Assembly: GCF_014696135.1 (NCBI RefSeq) | Contig: NZ_JACJPP010000021.1 | Location: 124,001-188,000 of the forward strand | DNA length: 64,000 bases | Direction of reading: 5' to 3' | Source: Nodosilinea sp. FACHB-141 | Lineage (GTDB): Bacteria; Cyanobacteriota; Cyanobacteriia; Phormidesmidales; Phormidesmidaceae | Part shown: positions 1 through 8,597 of the stretch, piece by piece | Layout: each line of letters begins with the position of its first letter | How positions within the stretch are numbered: position 1 is the stretch's first letter | Translations under genes and position numbers: made by a program | The notes under the pieces: model-generated | Database searches by the model: none | What the model saw: only the letters and a program-made list of their open reading frames with translations | What the model was told of the DNA's origin: nothing

Positions 1-35
1 AAAGCCGCCACAGTTTGAGACCGTGGCGGCTTTTT
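1..35 (+). terminator. Rho-independent terminator at window edge
   Basis: An AAAGCCGCCAC arm and a matching GTGGCGGCTTT arm flank a short loop and end in a T-run. This is a canonical intrinsic terminator, presumably for a gene upstream of the window. The A-run on the left would also let it work on the minus strand. Confidence 0.8.
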
Positions 36-279
36 AAGCTATCCATAGCTGTTATGGGCGATCCAAGCGCGGCTGAAGAACTCGAACTTTCTGCTACCGT
101 TACTTATGTTCGAAGTGAACTGCTTAACGCTATAGTTTTAGCCCTCAATCAGGTTAGGGAGTGTAGCCACAACCGAAGACTCTTCGCCACGACTACAAGT
201 CTCGCATTCACTTCAAAAGTGTGCCTCTCCTTAGAGGGCATCTGTGTGGCAAGCTTAGAAGAATTTTGGCTAGTCAGTC
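36..279. other. Non-coding stretch between two terminators
   Basis: I see no convincing gene here. The open frames are short, lack ribosome-binding sites and resemble no family. There is a small AGCTA/TAGCT inverted repeat near 38-51 and weak complementarity near 220-240. An unannotated small RNA cannot be excluded. Confidence 0.4.
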
Positions 280-321
280 AAAGCAGTATGTGAAGCGGCT
301 AGCTGCTTCACATACTGCTTT
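280..321 (-). terminator. Perfect 17-bp hairpin, terminator of tRNA-Leu
   Basis: Arms of 17 bases (AAAGCAGTATGTGAAGC and its exact complement) surround an 8-nt loop, nine bases downstream of the tRNA 3' end on the minus strand. The terminal AAA/TTT gives a short U-tract. Position and symmetry fit an intrinsic terminator for the tRNA transcript. Confidence 0.7.
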
Positions 322-329
322 ACCAACAA

Positions 330-411
330 TGCGGATGAAAGGACTTGAACCTTCACGTCCGAAGACACTAGAACCTAAATCTAGCGCGTCTACCAATTCC
401 GCCACATCCGC
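330..411 (-). tRNA. tRNA-Leu (anticodon UAG)
   Basis: Read on the minus strand, an 82-nt cloverleaf starts GCGGATG and closes with CATCCGC plus discriminator A. The anticodon stem CTAGA/TCTAG holds loop TTTAGGT, giving anticodon UAG for CUA leucine codons. A long variable arm, as in class II tRNAs, lies between the anticodon stem and the T arm (GGTTCAAGTCC). The CCA end is not encoded. The promoter is probably just upstream (424-453) and a strong hairpin terminator lies just downstream (280-321). Confidence 0.95.
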
Positions 412-423
412 GTTCGGTGATTT

Positions 424-453
424 AGCATAGCAAACAACGGTGGACTGTGGGAA
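424..453 (-). promoter_or_regulatory. Candidate sigma70-type promoter of tRNA-Leu
   Basis: On the minus strand a TATGCT -10-like box (424-429) lies 12 bases before the tRNA 5' end. A weak TTCCCA -35-like box (448-453) is 18 bases further upstream. Spacing is good, but the -35 match is poor, so this is an inference from position. Confidence 0.35.
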
Positions 454-522
454 CCTTTTGACCCGTTCTTTTTAAATTAAATTGCTTGGCTCAGGTGGAG
501 ATGTACGAGTTGAGCTGACTCA

Positions 523-1617
523 CTAATTCTGGGGGAGATTGCTGGGACGGTAGCCAGCACCTAGTGCTTGCCAGCGCTGGAACACGCTGGGGTGAAGAAC
601 TGCCTCTGGAGGAATACTACGGGGCTGGAAGCCTGTCAGTCGAAACAGCCAAGAAATAGGTCTAAAGGTGAAGCGGTTGGGTCAGGGCGAATGCTGGGCG
701 TCTGAAATGAGTTTGGAGACGTTGAAGCAGGCTGTAGTAGACTCAGGTCGAACTTTAGACCTAGGCCAAGACTGGTTTGTATGGTGTCAATCATCCACAG
801 CAAAGCACCATCTGCGAGGGGCAAGGACCCCAACTCACCGCCGCCAACGGCCCCATGGTCGCCTGGAACCAAACTTGTTGAAGGGTTTGACCCGCATCAA
901 TGTTCTTCTGACTTTGCTGCATGGGGGTTTAAAGTCAAAAACTTTGCGCATTTCATCGATAGCAACGGCATGGAGAGCATGATCGATGATGTTGCTGAGC
1001 TGGTAGTCGTGGAATTCATACTTTTTGTTGAGCAGTTAGCTGAGCAGCGGAATAGTGCGAGGCACTCCAAGGGCGCCTACTGTCTCCCAGCAGCCCAGTA
1101 CGGTGACTCTGGCGGGGCGCACGCTGGTGCTAAGAGACTGCATGGCCCTCTTTTTGCGCTCTAGCTCGCGAAGGTTAAAGTCGTCTTTGCCGATCCGGCG
1201 TTCGTCATTGTAATGGCCTTGACTGCGGCAGATGTCGCAGACAGCTGGTACTTTGAGCACTTCGGCGCTGGGCAACAAACCGCCAGCAATGCGCATTAGC
1301 CCGGCTAAGCTACGCACGGTATAGGCTCCACGGCTAAAGCCAAACAGGTAGATTTCATCGCCATCATCATAGTTGAGGCAGAGAAAGCGATAGGCTGCCT
1401 GGATGTTTTCGTCAATGCCCCAACCAAAGGCTCCGCCAGCGAGGCGATTGAGCAGCTCACCACCAGAACCGATACCGGGGCTGTATTCCACTAGCTGAGG
1501 CTGTTGCAGATCTTTATCGTTAGTTTGAATAGTTTGGGCTAGCTTGACCACGTTGGTAGGAAGTTTTTGGCTAGCTTTTTGCCAGGTGCCATTGCAGCAG
1601 ACTACAAGACGTTTCAT
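523..1617 (-). pseudogene. Decayed DUF2235 alpha/beta-hydrolase-like gene
   Basis: The N-terminal part (from ATG at 1617, MKRLVVCCNGTW) is a clear DUF2235 domain, related to T6SS phospholipase-effector catalytic domains. It keeps the NGTW motif and a GFSRGAYTVR nucleophile elbow. The frame hits TAA at 1036-1038, then continues in frame with family-like sequence (NKKYEFHDYQLS, IDHALHAVAIDEMRKVF). Homology then hops frames: an extra C in the C5 run at 923-927, a lost base near 866 (VWF to PGDHGAVGGG), and another shift near 676-690 before SWLFRLTGFQ. It ends at TAG 523-525. Restored, it would be about 365 residues, the normal length for cyanobacterial members. One nonsense and three frameshift lesions make a functional product very unlikely. 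The homopolymer lesions alone could be sequencing errors; the TAA is harder to dismiss. Confidence 0.85.
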
Positions 1618-1684
1618 GGCAGGTTCCTCTGGAGCGGGTTGAGGGCAATCCATGCTTCGATGGCTTGCGGCTTGGGGCGCATTG

Positions 1685-2350
1685 CTATTGAAGGTTTTGT
1701 TGAGCGCTGGTAAGGGTAGCTCTAGCCTGATGCGAGCCACACCCCTTGAAGGAACGGCGGTGCTGGGGCGTTGGTCCTAGCGTTTGCAGAGCTAGACGAT
1801 GGGCAGCACTGCCGTAACCTTTGTTGCGCGCCAGGTGATAACCGGGGTAGCGACGATCGAGGCGCACAATGAGGCGATCGCGCCATACCTTAGCCAAGAT
1901 GCTGGCAGCGGCAATCTCAGTGTGGATGCGATCGCCCTGCACCACCGTTCGCTGAGGCAGGTGTAAGTGAGGAATGAGCTGGTTGCCATCAACTAGGCAG
2001 AGGTCTGGCAGAGTAGACAGGCGGCGCAACGCCCGGCTCATCGCCAAAAGACTGGCGTAGAGAATATTAAGTCGCTCAATGTCGTGGATAGTGGCTAAGC
2101 CCAAGGCATAGTCCGTAGCCAGCCGTTGAATGGGCTCCACCAGGCTTTCGCGGCGGGCTTCGCTCAGGCACTTGCTATCGGTCACCCCCAGCGACTGAAG
2201 TTGCTCACAGGCTTGGGGCGACAGCACAACCGCCGCCGCTACCACGGGTCCAAATAAACACCCTCGCCCCACCTCATCAACCCCAGCAATCTTGGTTGCT
2301 GGGTGATACTCACAAGCCTCAGGGGTCAGTAACCTACTCGTCGCCACCAT
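1685..2350 (-). CDS. rnhB: Ribonuclease HII
   Basis: RNase HII (221 aa) nicks the RNA strand of RNA/DNA hybrids and starts removal of misincorporated ribonucleotides. The N-terminal DEVGRG motif (D25, E26) supplies two metal ligands, the VDGN segment near residue 118 another acidic residue, and the EIAAASILAKVWRD block is typical of type 2 enzymes. Length is normal. Its ATG at 2350 overlaps the last 17 bases of rne, so translation is probably coupled. This rne-rnhB arrangement recurs in cyanobacteria. Confidence 0.95.
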   Translation of the reverse strand: MVATSRLLTPEACEYHPATKIAGVDEVGRGCLFGPVVAAAVVLSPQACEQLQSLGVTDSKCLSEARRESLVEPIQRLATDYALGLATIHDIERLNILYASLLAMSRALRRLSTLPDLCLVDGNQLIPHLHLPQRTVVQGDRIHTEIAAASILAKVWRDRLIVRLDRRYPGYHLARNKGYGSAAHRLALQTLGPTPQHRRSFKGCGSHQARATLTSAQQNLQ

Positions 2351-4487
2351 CGCCAGCCGAGGAGGAACGACGGCGGCGGCGACGGCGCACGCTGCTAGAC
2401 GATTCTTCTGGCTCGGCTTCGGGGGTAACCTCTATGGAGTTCAGTTCAACAACGGGAGCAGGTTCAGCAATGGGGGTGGGTTCGATCGTCGGCTCTGGGA
2501 TTGAGGCGATCGCTTCAGGAGATATGACATCTGCCTCCTGGGCTTGAGCACGCGCCGAGCGCGTGCGCACTACGCGGCTAGGAGACGGCTTAGGCAATGC
2601 AGGCTCTGGTTCTGTCATATCTACCAGCGGCATCTCAACGGGCTCCTCAGCCGGAACTTCCATTGGGGTCAGTGACACAATCTCTGGCGGGGCCTGCCCA
2701 GGCAACACCACTGACACCACTACGTTGCGGGGGTCAGCCACCTCTTGGGTCGACAGAACCATGGGTGAAATGCCCATCATGGCGTAGATACGCTGCTCGT
2801 CGGCGGTCATTTCCACAGTTACTACCTGAGGAGGCACAACGGACTTCCGATTCCGAGCCGGCTCGCTCTGTGAATCAACCCGTCCCCCAGTTCGTCCGCG
2901 ACCTCGGGGCGCAACCTTTTCGTCTTCAGTTTTGGGGGTTACCAGTGGTGGCAACGACTCAATTGGCTCTTTAAAGTCAACCGGGGCCGGCCCGTTATCT
3001 TTCACCACAGGCGCTTCTTTGCCATTGCTTCGGGTCGGCAGAGGGTCGCGGCGGCGACGGCGGCGGTTGTTGCCGCGGCCCGCTTTATCTTGATAGCTAG
3101 GGTGGTTGCCCAAATCCAGCTCTTGCAGGTCAGGACGACCATCAAAATCGCCTGCATCACCAAGGGGAAGTGGTGGCGCCACCTGAGGAGCCGGACTTCC
3201 CCCAGAGACCAAAGCACGGGGAGCGACTTCATTGCCATTGTCTATAGGCACCTCACCGGGCAAATGCACCAGATGGCCCAAACCACCGCAGGTCGGACAA
3301 GGTCGCCCAAACAGCTCGTAAATGTTTTGACCCTGGCGCTTACGGGTCAGCTCTACTAGGCCTAGCTCAGACAGCTGAGAGATCTGGGGCCGAGCTTTGT
3401 CAGAACGTAGGGCTTTAGTGAAATGTTCAAGGACTTGCAGCTTGTCACGCCGCGTATCCATATCGATAAAGTCAACGACAATCACCCCGGCGATATTGCG
3501 CAGGCGCAGCTGCCGGGCAATTTCAGCAGCAGCTTCGCAGTTAGTCCATAGGACGGTTTCGCGAGCCGTGGCAGAACGCGTAAAAGAGCCAGAGTTGACG
3601 TCAATCACCGTTAACGCCTCGGTGCGCTCAATGATGATATAGCCACCGGAGGGCAGATCTACCCTCGGCTTCAAGGCCTCGCGAATCGCCGCGTTGACTC
3701 GAAAATACTCCAGGATGGGAATGCGTTCGCGGTGGTGGTCGATCAGCACTCCGGCAGGCACTTGGCCATCGCTCCAGTTGGCCAGGTGTTGCTTCACCCG
3801 CTTCATGCCAGTACTGGAGTCGGTGACAATGCGGTTGACTTCTGCATTGTAGGCGTCGCGCAGCACTCGTTGAATAAAGTCGTCATCGCGATTGAGCAGA
3901 GCCGGGGGTCGAGTGCTTAAGGCCTGCTGCTGAATGCTTTCCCACTGCTTTTGCAGGGTTTCTAAATCTTCAATGATGGCATTTTCGCTAATGCCCTCGG
4001 CTTCGGTACGCACCAGCAAACCCATGCCCGCTGGTTTGATCAAAATGGCTAAAGCCCGCAGGCGGTTGCGCTCGCTCTCGCTGCGAATGCGCCGTGATAG
4101 GTTGACCCCACGCCCTGAAGGCATCAGGACTAAATATCGCCCCGGCAAGCTAATATTGCCAGTCAGACGAGGCCCTTTGTTGCCCGTAGGCTCTTTCATA
4201 ATCTGCACCAGCACTTTTTGCTGGGGCACGACTAATTCGGTGATGGAGCCAGCGCTGCGCTTCAGCTTTAGGGGACCCAGGTCCGTGACGTGCATAAAGC
4301 CGTTGCGCTCGCTGTCGCCAATATTGACGAAGGCAGCATCAATGCCAGGCAGCACGTTTTCTACGGTGCCCAAATAAATGTCGCTAACCTGGTGGCTACC
4401 GGTGGCCACAATTAGCTCTTGAATCTGATCTTCAGAAAAAACCGCAGCGATCCGGTTTTGCTCAGCAATAACAATCTGCTTCGGCAT
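2334..4487 (-). CDS. rne: Ribonuclease E/G family endonuclease
   Basis: Main mRNA-decay and RNA-processing endonuclease, 717 aa. An N-terminal S1 domain (about residues 36-120) precedes the DNase-I-like catalytic region with VIDVNSG (about 292) and VVDFIDMD carrying the metal-binding aspartates. The Zn-link CPTCGG (about 395) supports dimer/tetramer assembly. The remaining 300 residues are a disordered tail with one basic patch of six arginines and, near the C-terminus, seven arginines followed by SSS. In cyanobacterial RNase E such an Arg-rich C-terminal peptide is the known docking site for polynucleotide phosphorylase. A long leader lies upstream and rnhB overlaps the 3' end. Confidence 0.97.
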   Translation of the reverse strand: MPKQIVIAEQNRIAAVFSEDQIQELIVATGSHQVSDIYLGTVENVLPGIDAAFVNIGDSERNGFMHVTDLGPLKLKRSAGSITELVVPQQKVLVQIMKEPTGNKGPRLTGNISLPGRYLVLMPSGRGVNLSRRIRSESERNRLRALAILIKPAGMGLLVRTEAEGISENAIIEDLETLQKQWESIQQQALSTRPPALLNRDDDFIQRVLRDAYNAEVNRIVTDSSTGMKRVKQHLANWSDGQVPAGVLIDHHRERIPILEYFRVNAAIREALKPRVDLPSGGYIIIERTEALTVIDVNSGSFTRSATARETVLWTNCEAAAEIARQLRLRNIAGVIVVDFIDMDTRRDKLQVLEHFTKALRSDKARPQISQLSELGLVELTRKRQGQNIYELFGRPCPTCGGLGHLVHLPGEVPIDNGNEVAPRALVSGGSPAPQVAPPLPLGDAGDFDGRPDLQELDLGNHPSYQDKAGRGNNRRRRRRDPLPTRSNGKEAPVVKDNGPAPVDFKEPIESLPPLVTPKTEDEKVAPRGRGRTGGRVDSQSEPARNRKSVVPPQVVTVEMTADEQRIYAMMGISPMVLSTQEVADPRNVVVSVVLPGQAPPEIVSLTPMEVPAEEPVEMPLVDMTEPEPALPKPSPSRVVRTRSARAQAQEADVISPEAIASIPEPTIEPTPIAEPAPVVELNSIEVTPEAEPEESSSSVRRRRRRRSSSAGDGGDE

Positions 4488-4985
4488 TCAAATTCCTCAT
4501 ACGACGCTCACCAGGGCGAATAAAATCTGCTTTTCCCGCCCTAAGTGGGTGATTTGGCTATTCACAAGCCACGTCAACACCGCTACTGAGCGATCGGAAA
4601 ACTCGTTTGCAAAGGTTTCGCAATAGAACCCACTGCAATACCGCAATGAATCCTGCTTCCTAAGGGCATGCACAGATCCCCTAACTCGCTGGGCGACTCT
4701 GAGAATTCTTGTTCGTACTGGATCTCGTTTGCGCTAGATCTGCTTGGGATAAACCGCACAAGCTGAACAAAAATTCTGACAGAAGCACTTAGCGCTAAGG
4801 ATGTGTAGCTGCTTAAGACACTTGCTATGCACCTTTGCTCAGGTACATCAGCTCCTGCTGAGTGCATTATAGCGCCAAGCAGCGGCAGCAACACAATATT
4901 GCCTATCTTTCTACCACAGGTAGAGCAAATTTGCACCTGTGATATTGGGCTAAGTGGCTTGCAACATTGCGCTGAAAACCCGCAA
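4488..4985 (-). promoter_or_regulatory. Long rne 5' leader / promoter region
   Basis: About 500 nt separate the rnj terminator from the rne start with no convincing gene; the 150-codon minus-strand frame inside (4583-5035) has no family-like sequence and runs back through the terminator. Cyanobacterial rne mRNAs are known to carry long 5' UTRs through which RNase E cleaves and down-regulates its own message. This stretch is the natural candidate for promoter plus autoregulatory leader. No transcription start can be fixed by eye. Confidence 0.55.
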
Positions 4986-5037
4986 TAAAAAGGGCGGGGC
5001 GATCGCGGCCCTAACTGTGCCTGCGATCGCCCCACCC
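4986..5037 (-). terminator. rnj terminator built on two HIP1 octamers
   Basis: On the minus strand GGGTGGGGCGATCGC pairs with GCGATCGCCCCGCCC across a 16-nt loop and is followed by TTTTTATT. This is a strong intrinsic terminator 26 bases past the rnj stop codon. Both stem arms contain the HIP1 octamer GCGATCGC. Confidence 0.85.
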
Positions 5038-5063
5038 TCTAATTCTTCAGTTCTCCAAATTGA

Positions 5064-6947
5064 TTAGGAAGCGGAAGCCGCCGTAGTCCGAGTCCGAGTG
5101 CGGCGCTCGGTGACCGCGCCTTGGAGCTCGGGTTGAAGCTCGGGCTCAATCTTCGGCGGTGATTTTTTCTGGGTCTTAGGCTCAACCTTAGGTTTGGGGT
5201 CAGCTGGGGCCTGGGACTGAGGCTGTGCCACAGTCGCCACACCAGAACCCTGGATTAGCAAGATCAGCATGGGGTCACGCTTGTCAAACTCGCGTCGGAC
5301 TAAGCGGCGCAGGTCTTGGTCAAGGGCTGCTTTAAGCGCATCCAGGTCAAGGGCAGATTTACCATTGCCGTTAGACACTACCAGCTCTGCGCCACGACTT
5401 GAGAGCACCTGAGTGATCACCTGCTTCACCTGACCCTGGAAGCGTTCTTGGGAGATTGACTGAGCCACTCCGCGAATTTGCACGGTGGGGTCGGCTACTA
5501 GTTTGCCGTTGCTGCCCACAGTGGCCGCAATAGTGACTAGGCCATCTTCAGCTAGCTGCTGCCGCTCCTTGAGCACATCACGGCCCACCACTCCAACGCG
5601 GGAGGCATCAACTAGCTCAATGCCCGAGGGCACTTGACCAGCAATGCGAATGCCAGCGGGGTTGACTTCGACAATGTCGCCGTTGTTGATGATCACCATA
5701 TTTTCGGCGGGTACACCCATGCTTTGGGCGGTTTCAGAGTGCTTCACCAGCATGCGGTGCTCACCGTGAACAGGCAGAAAATACTTAGGCCGGGTAAGGG
5801 CCAGCATCAACTTTTGGTCTTCCTGGGCACCGTGGCCCGAAACGTGGATGCCTTTATCTTTGCCGTAGACCACGGTGGCCCCGCGCATCATCAGCTTGTC
5901 GATGGTATTGACAACCGAAATGGTGTTACCAGGGATGGGGTTGGCGGAGAACACTACGGTATCGCCTTGCTTGATCTTGATCTGCCGGTGGGAGTCTTCG
6001 GCGATGCGGGTCAGGGCCGCTAGTGGTTCGCCTTGGGAGCCCGTTGTGAGAATCAGCACGTTCTCATCAGCAGTGTGGCCTAGGGATTTGAGGGGTAAAA
6101 ACAAGCTTTCGGGGCACTTGATGTAGCCCAGATCACGGGCATGGGCAATCACGTTGAGCATCGAGCGGCCCACCACAAACACCTTACGGTTATGCTTTTG
6201 GGCTAGCTCCAAAATCATGTTGACGCGGTGGACTGACGATGAGAAAGTCGTCACCATCAGTCGTCCTTTGGCCTTACCAAACTCGCGATCAAGGTTGGGG
6301 AAGACCGAGCGCTCTGAGGGAGTGTGCCCTGGCACCTCAGAGTTGGTGGAGTCACTCACCAAGCAAAGTACGCCCTTTTCGCCAGCCTCTGCCAGCTTTT
6401 GGATATCGAAGGTCTCGCCGTCGACGGGGGTGTGGTCAAACTTAAAGTCGCCCGTGTGAATGACAATGCCCACAGGAGTGTGGATGATCACCGAGCAGCT
6501 GTCAGCAATGGAGTGGGTGTTGCGGATGTACTCCACTAGAAAGGAGTTGCCCACTCGCACGGTTTCGCGGGGGCGCACGGGGCGTAGCTCGGTGCGATCG
6601 CTCATCCCAGCCTCTTCCAGCTTGCCCTCCAAAAGGGCCATCGCCAGACGAGGGCCGTAGATTACCGGAATGTCAAATTGCTTGAGGTGAAAGGCAATGC
6701 CACCAATGTGGTCTTCGTGACCGTGGGTGACAATCATGCCCTTGATCTTGTGGCGATTTTCCCGCAGATAGGTGACATCGGGCAGCACAATATTGACCCC
6801 ATGCATACCGTCGGTGGGGAAGGCTAGCCCTGCGTCGAGCAGCATAATTTCGTCATTAATCTCGAAAACGCAGGTGTTCTTGCCGATCTCGTGCAGCCCC
6901 CCCAGTGGGATGATTTTCAGGGCAGTATTGGCAGATTTTGAAGTCAT
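5064..6947 (-). CDS. rnj: Ribonuclease J
   Basis: Metallo-beta-lactamase/beta-CASP ribonuclease with endo- and 5'-exonuclease activity. The ATG at 6947 (MTSKSANTALKIIPLGG) gives 627 aa; a longer upstream frame adds sequence unlike the family. The metal motif HGHEDHIGG lies at residues 75-83 (H75, H77, D79, H80). The beta-CASP region and the HVSGHGAQED and PVHGEHRML motifs follow. The last 55 or so residues are a Pro/Lys/Glu-rich disordered tail beyond the usual core. It follows asd and dapA on the same strand and is closed by a strong terminator. With RNase E next door, both principal mRNA endonucleases are clustered. Confidence 0.95.
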   Translation of the reverse strand: MTSKSANTALKIIPLGGLHEIGKNTCVFEINDEIMLLDAGLAFPTDGMHGVNIVLPDVTYLRENRHKIKGMIVTHGHEDHIGGIAFHLKQFDIPVIYGPRLAMALLEGKLEEAGMSDRTELRPVRPRETVRVGNSFLVEYIRNTHSIADSCSVIIHTPVGIVIHTGDFKFDHTPVDGETFDIQKLAEAGEKGVLCLVSDSTNSEVPGHTPSERSVFPNLDREFGKAKGRLMVTTFSSSVHRVNMILELAQKHNRKVFVVGRSMLNVIAHARDLGYIKCPESLFLPLKSLGHTADENVLILTTGSQGEPLAALTRIAEDSHRQIKIKQGDTVVFSANPIPGNTISVVNTIDKLMMRGATVVYGKDKGIHVSGHGAQEDQKLMLALTRPKYFLPVHGEHRMLVKHSETAQSMGVPAENMVIINNGDIVEVNPAGIRIAGQVPSGIELVDASRVGVVGRDVLKERQQLAEDGLVTIAATVGSNGKLVADPTVQIRGVAQSISQERFQGQVKQVITQVLSSRGAELVVSNGNGKSALDLDALKAALDQDLRRLVRREFDKRDPMLILLIQGSGVATVAQPQSQAPADPKPKVEPKTQKKSPPKIEPELQPELQGAVTERRTRTRTTAASAS

Positions 6948-7363
6948 AAACAATCTCTTCAGTAAATAATTGAGATGAAAAATTGAACAGTTAAACAAAG
7001 AATTGCCGGCAACTACGGCCCAACCGCATCGGCGTTTTTGAGCTGTGCCATACCCCAACGGGTGCGGCCGTTTGCTTGCCAAGATCCAACACGATTAGAG
7101 TGCTAGCTGTTGAGAGTAGCCACTATAAAAGGAAGTTGAGGCCCAGTTCGATGTCGCAACATCGATAGGTAGAGCAGCTAGGGCCATAGACAATACAGAT
7201 AGAGCCATAAATACGGTTCACACAGAACGAAAGGATAAACGGACTATTCAGTTGTTAGAAAGCTAGAGAAGTAAGCAGCTCTTGCCAGAGAGGCGAGCCG
7301 AAACCAGTTTGAAAGTAAACGAAGCGCTGATGCGACCACTCACAGCCTAACGGCACTACTAAC
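6948..7363 (-). other. Intergenic region dapA-rnj
   Basis: This 416-bp stretch between dapA and rnj probably holds the rnj leader or its own promoter. The open frame running upstream from the rnj start lacks family resemblance. I see no terminator, repeat or RNA gene in it. Confidence 0.35.
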
Positions 7364-8272
7364 CTATGCTTTGGTGGCTAGAATACCCTGGTCAGAGAGC
7401 TGCTGGAGCACCTCTGCGATCGCAACACTCACAGACTCATCATCGGGCATACACAGGGGCGATCGCACTGCCCCTACCGGCCATCCCTGCTGTGCTAGAG
7501 CTACTTTTAATGGCACTGGGTTTGTGGTGACAAACAAGACCTTGAATAAAGGCAACAGCTGCAAATGTATTTTGGTGGCCAACCGGGTCTCTCCGGCTTC
7601 GTAGGCCTGCACCATCGCTTGAATCTGAGGGCCAACTAGGTGACTGGCTACGCTCACAACCCCGCAGCCGCCGACCGAGAGCATCGGCAGAGTCAATGAG
7701 TCATCCCCAGAGTAGATGCCGAACTCGGCAGGGGTATAGTAACGAATTTGACTGGCCTGGTCTAAACTTCCACTAGCCTCCTTGATAGCTACTATATTCG
7801 ATATTTCTGCCAGGCGGGCAGTGGTTTCAATTGCCAACGCACAACCCGTACGTCCCGGAATGTTGTACAGCATGATGGGCAGCTCGGGCACCGCTGCCGC
7901 AATCTGGCTAAAGTGCTGGTAAAGCCCCTGTTGGGAGGGCTTGTTGTAGTAGGGCACCACCTGTAGAGACCCATCTAGTCCCAGCTCACAGGCATGGCGA
8001 GTAGCCTCAATGGCCTCAGAGGTTGAGTTAGACCCAGTACCTGCGATCACCTTAGCACGGCCAGCCACCGCTTCGCGAACCGTCTTGTATAGCTGATACT
8101 CTTCTTGCCAGCTCAGAGTGGGCGACTCGCCTGTAGTGCCACACACTACCAGCCCGTCGCTGCCATTGTTTACCAAGTAGTCGGCTAGGCGCTCAGCCAC
8201 GGCATAGTCAACGGAGCCTTCTTCAGAGAATGGCGTCACCATTGCCGTTAGCACTCTGCCAAAATACGTCAC
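7364..8272 (-). CDS. dapA: 4-hydroxy-tetrahydrodipicolinate synthase
   Basis: Condenses pyruvate with aspartate semialdehyde, the first committed step to diaminopimelate and lysine, in the cytoplasm. At 302 aa it has normal length and keeps the TIM-barrel active site: GTTGES (T46, T47), YNIPGRT (Y136) and Schiff-base K164 in IVAIKEASG. The YYNKP motif is present. It lies downstream of asd, which makes its substrate, although 325 bases separate them, so it may have its own promoter. Confidence 0.96.
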   Translation of the reverse strand: MTYFGRVLTAMVTPFSEEGSVDYAVAERLADYLVNNGSDGLVVCGTTGESPTLSWQEEYQLYKTVREAVAGRAKVIAGTGSNSTSEAIEATRHACELGLDGSLQVVPYYNKPSQQGLYQHFSQIAAAVPELPIMLYNIPGRTGCALAIETTARLAEISNIVAIKEASGSLDQASQIRYYTPAEFGIYSGDDSLTLPMLSVGGCGVVSVASHLVGPQIQAMVQAYEAGETRLATKIHLQLLPLFKVLFVTTNPVPLKVALAQQGWPVGAVRSPLCMPDDESVSVAIAEVLQQLSDQGILATKA

Positions 8273-8597
8273 CCGAAATGCCTTATGTCCTACGAAGTTT
8301 AATGACCCTGAGATTATACCAAGTTCGCCCCTAGCGGGTCGGCCCTGGGAAAGATTCTAGAATGGAAAGCCCAATGGGGTGGGCGCACCATACCGACAAT
8401 TTGAGCGGCGATCGCGACTTGGAAACTGGGTTTACCCAAAGCGTCCACAGATGTCACCACCATCCATCCTGTAGCTGCCTACTAACTGCTAGCTGCCTAC
8501 TAACTGCTAAGCATGATCGAGAAAGCGATCGGTGTCCATCTTGGTAACCTACCCTTAAGGATTACCCAAAGCTTTTTGGATCCGCTCAGCGTCAGTC
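8273..8597 (-). other. Intergenic region asd-dapA
   Basis: A non-coding gap of 325 bp between two genes of one pathway. It holds the 18-bp direct repeat at 8472-8507 and two GCGATCG-type sites (about 8408 and 8525). I find no gene or clear terminator; the dapA promoter probably lies in its lower-coordinate half. Confidence 0.4.
8472..8507. repeat. 18-bp tandem direct repeat, two copies
   Basis: The unit TAGCTGCCTACTAACTGC occurs twice back to back with no mismatch, followed by the start of a third (TAA). It is in non-coding DNA between asd and dapA. Function is unknown. Confidence 0.85.

Noticed and set aside
4583..5035. 150-codon minus-strand open frame upstream of rne
   Set aside because: Cys/Ser-rich chance-like composition, runs through the rnj terminator hairpin, has no ribosome-binding site and coincides with the expected rne leader.
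8472..8507. Possible start of a CRISPR array
   Set aside because: Two contiguous copies without spacer and no cas genes in the window.
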